Assembly (NCBI GenBank): GCA_013400155.1
Contig: VXBM01000284.1
Coordinates: 124,001-188,000 of the forward strand
Source of the DNA: Helopsaltes ochotensis
Taxonomy: Eukaryota; Chordata; Aves; Passeriformes; Locustellidae
Direction of reading: 5' to 3'
Length of the DNA stretch: 64,000 nt
Positions 62,001 to 64,000 of this stretch are shown piece after piece; within the stretch, counting starts at the first letter, position 1; each line of letters starts with the position of its first letter. The translations under genes were made by a program, and so were the position numbers. The notes beneath the pieces were generated by a model. It saw nothing but the letters and a program-made list of their open reading frames with translations. It was not told where the DNA came from and ran no database searches.

Positions 62001-62592
62001 TCTTCTGTAGTTGAGGATGACTACGATGAATATGATGATGGCTTCCCTGTAAGTAACTGCATCTCATGCACTTCCCATAGAGAAGATCAGGATATGGTAG
62101 TAGAGGATGAAAATACAAAATTAAATAATAACAAGGATCAGAGTAACCTAATTATAAGTTCACATTCTGAGAAACCTGAAGAAGAAAAGTTTTCTACTGC
62201 TGCATCTGACAGTCTGAATAACCATGCCATGGACAGACATAATTATACATCCATACCAATTGCGACAGCAAATGTGATACCTGAGAAGCACAACAACCTG
62301 AAAATTTTGGAAAACCATATTCAGACTTCTAGAGATCAGTTGCAAAACACATCAGAATCTAAGTCTTGGGCTGTTTTGACAAGTGATGAAGAAAGTGGTT
62401 CTGGCCAAGGTACCTCAGATAGCCTTAATGATAATGAAACCTCAACAGATTTCAGTTTTCCTGACCATAATGAGAGAGACACTGAAGGGGCAGTTGAAGC
62501 AGGTAACTCAGAATTAACTCCTGGATCATCACAGTCATCAGCCTCATCTGTTACTAGTGATCACTCATCAGTATTCAACATCTCTGAGGCAG
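59034..62592 (+). CDS. PTPRZ1: PTPRZ1 exon 12, giant chondroitin-sulfate spacer exon
   Basis: 3559 bp, 1186 codons plus one base, without a stop. The acceptor is at 59033 (ttttaaag) and the donor at 62592 (GCAG|gttagt). It codes the Ser/Thr-rich unstructured spacer. Conserved landmarks include SQTTQPVYNG (about 59960-59987), HATPVFPSVDVSFE (about 60107-60148), TKVFDH, SYASEKY, the CISC cysteine pair and DEESGSGQGTSDSLN (about 62385-62429), an established glycosaminoglycan attachment region in human. N-glycosylation sequons are frequent. Compared with human, the first third is poorly conserved, and the acidic run near the end is shorter but contains Tyr. The exon holds an internal alternative donor at 59985 and an immediate stop if its own donor is not used. 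The frame starts with GAT GAA GTT, continuing the acidic linker of exon 11. Confidence 0.97.
59982..59991 (+). promoter_or_regulatory. PTPRZ1: Internal alternative 5' splice site in exon 12 (short receptor isoform)
   Basis: The sequence AATG|gtgaga splits a Gly codon after Asn (VYN|G) at 59985|59986. In human the short receptor isoform lacks residues 755-1614, starting at exactly this Gly. Use of this donor keeps phase 1 and removes 2607 bases (869 codons), so joining to exon 13 stays in frame. Skipping all of exon 12 would instead break the frame. Confidence 0.75.
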
Positions 62593-62597
62593 GTTAG
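62593..62597 (+). other. PTPRZ1: Immediate stop on read-through of the exon 12 donor
   Basis: If the exon 12 donor is not used, the last G joins GT to make Gly (GGT), and the next codon is TAG (62595-62597). The protein would then end ...ISEAG, which would be a secreted form without the membrane anchor. Confidence 0.7.
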
Positions 62598-62681
62598 TTA
62601 TGGATAAGTCTAATGAATACCATGGGAAGCTGTGAGGGGATACTTTTGTGCCATAGAGGATGAGAAGGTTTATCTACAGAT

Positions 62682-62687
62682 AATAAA
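62682..62687 (+). promoter_or_regulatory. PTPRZ1: AATAAA polyadenylation signal candidate in early intron 12
   Basis: A consensus hexamer 90 bases after the exon 12 donor, on the sense strand. Others lie at 63498-63503 and 63614-63619. Any could end a read-through (phosphacan-like) transcript. In AT-rich DNA such hexamers are also expected by chance. Confidence 0.35.
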
Positions 62688-64000
62688 GGGAGAACATAAC
62701 AGTGCCAATGGGTGTGATTAAGGAAGCATTGGGGAGCAGGGGTTCATACGGACCTGGCTATCTTGTGAATGCTACTTGTGGCTACTTAAAACTGCACCTG
62801 AAATATGTAAGATGATTGATGCTCTGCTTTTGGATAGATGGATACTGTCAGCAGAAGTTGAGCCATGCAAAATCTGAAACCAGAATTGTTTCAGAACTAA
62901 TTGTTGCTTTTAGTTTTAAAGCTTTGAGAGATACTTAGGTTCTCTGTTAAGTTCTCTGTACAAAGACAAGTGCTTCCCTTATGGAAATACCACCAGAGGA
63001 AACCATGCCTCTGCCAGAGGAAACATACCTCTGATATTCTCTTTTACAGCAGCACATTTTTTTTTCTAAGAGGTTGAACAAGGAAGAAGATGTTGGTTTG
63101 ATTCTGATTCATCTGAACTCATGAAAACATTCATTTTTATTCTGTGTATGTCACTTTCAGATTTCAGTGAGATGCAGAATTTTTGTGCCAGATTTTGAGC
63201 CAGATTCTCCTCTAGCTGTTTAAATTTAATTCTATTTTCTTATTTATTGCTCTTTAATTCAGTGAGAGTATTTGCAACCCATAATTCCAAGGATAAATCA
63301 GAAGTCAAAACTCAAAACACATTTCCTTTATATTTAAAAATGCACTGTGGAAAATCTGAAGTATTCCGACATCATTTTCATTCCTTCTAGTGTTAGAGAA
63401 TTGAAAATCAAGGAATCAAGTCAAAAATAATCTATAATCTTTGGAAAAAAATCCCAAACAAATAAACAACAAACAAAGTTGAATTGGTATTTTAAAAAAT
63501 AAATCGAACTTCTGTTATGTACATGCAGCATCTGTAGAGGGCAGTATCATTCAATTAAACCCATTAAGGAATGGAATTCACAAAGCATGGAAAGGTTTCT
63601 GCCCAGTCTTACAAATAAATACACAGTTGAATTACATAAGGTTTTATTTCTCATGAGCAACAGAATACTAATATGAACAGGTGGTAAATTGACACTCGAT
63701 ATAGTTGGGGCTAGTCAAATATGAAAATAGAAAATGAAAATTAAAAGACAATAAAAAACATTGACATTACTGAGTCCTAACAAGATAGGTGTTACAAAAC
63801 TGAATCAATAAGTGAATTAGTTCACTGGTAAGTAGTTACCATTTTGTGTAAAATGCATAACATTCCTTTAAAAATAAGCAAAAATAACATTAATATTTCA
63901 AATAGTACGTCATTGGTATGAATGAAGGTTGCCATAAGATACTAGAGTTTACATAATGGGTGTCATTTGAATTTTTGCCAATAGTAAGTCAAAAAGGATT

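Larger units (their letters stand above)
35448..62592 (+). other. PTPRZ1: PTPRZ1 gene, partial: exons 3-12 (receptor protein tyrosine phosphatase zeta / phosphacan)
   Basis: Ten exons on the + strand join into one open reading frame of 4719 bases with compatible phases (1,0,0,1,0,1,0,1,0,1 at the 3' ends). The product is a type I membrane receptor phosphatase of glia and neural progenitors. Its extracellular part binds contactins, pleiotrophin and midkine, and its secreted form is phosphacan (established for the family). The window codes the CA-like domain, the FN3 domain and the chondroitin-sulfate spacer. Missing are the signal peptide and first mature residues (exons 1-2, upstream) and the transmembrane and two phosphatase domains (downstream). 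Exon numbers follow the human gene. The identification is close to certain: the CA and FN3 segments match human PTPRZ1 nearly throughout and differ from the paralogue PTPRG, which lacks this giant spacer exon. Confidence 0.97.
62593..64000 (+). other. PTPRZ1: Intron 12, 5' part
   Basis: AT-rich sequence with no recognised repeat and no match to exon 13 (which would continue SEAEASNSS in human). Exon 13, with the juxtamembrane and transmembrane region, should lie beyond the window. Confidence 0.85.

Noticed and set aside
1..64000. CRISPR arrays, bacterial operons, tRNA or rRNA genes
   Set aside because: No spaced direct repeats, operon-like ORFs or recognisable cloverleaf sequences; the splice signals, LINEs and LTRs show vertebrate nuclear DNA.

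Overview
The window is bird genomic DNA, most likely from a songbird. It carries part of one gene, PTPRZ1 (receptor-type tyrosine-protein phosphatase zeta, the phosphacan gene), on the + strand. The bird assignment rests on many CR1 LINE 3' ends with the 'ttctgtgattctgtgatt' type tail, and on LTRs that resemble avian endogenous-retrovirus LTRs. The PTPRZ1 call rests on ten exons that join in frame with correct GT/AG splice sites and match the vertebrate protein almost residue for residue in the carbonic-anhydrase-like and fibronectin III domains.

Layout. 1-35447 is non-coding and is read as intron 2, possibly including part of intron 1. It holds a minisatellite with a 53-bp higher-order period (853-1110), several CR1 copies in both orientations, two LTRs (15415-16796 and 23227-23824), microsatellites and long AT-rich unique stretches. 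Exons 1 and 2 (signal peptide and first mature residues) were not found. 35448-56321 holds nine short exons (human numbering 3-11) coding the carbonic-anhydrase-like domain (exons 3-8), the FN3 domain (9-10) and a short acidic linker (11). Their introns contain another CR1, a third LTR (45279-46522) and a (GGAAT)n array. 59034-62592 is the giant exon 12 (3559 bp), coding the Ser/Thr-rich chondroitin-sulfate-bearing spacer. 62593-64000 is the start of intron 12. The transmembrane segment and both phosphatase domains lie beyond the window.

How it works together. The exons seen code most of the extracellular part of a neural and glial receptor. The family's CA-like domain binds contactins, and the spacer carries chondroitin sulfate that binds pleiotrophin and midkine. 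The sequence also shows the basis of isoform choice. An internal 5' splice site in exon 12 (59985|59986) lies exactly where the human short receptor form is spliced. An in-frame stop lies immediately after the exon 12 donor, followed by an AATAAA about 90 bp on, which could make a secreted phosphacan-like end by read-through.

I found no other protein-coding gene, RNA gene, CRISPR array or prokaryote-type system. The remaining interest is in isoform control, change of glycosaminoglycan sites, repeat architecture and a few candidate microexons.
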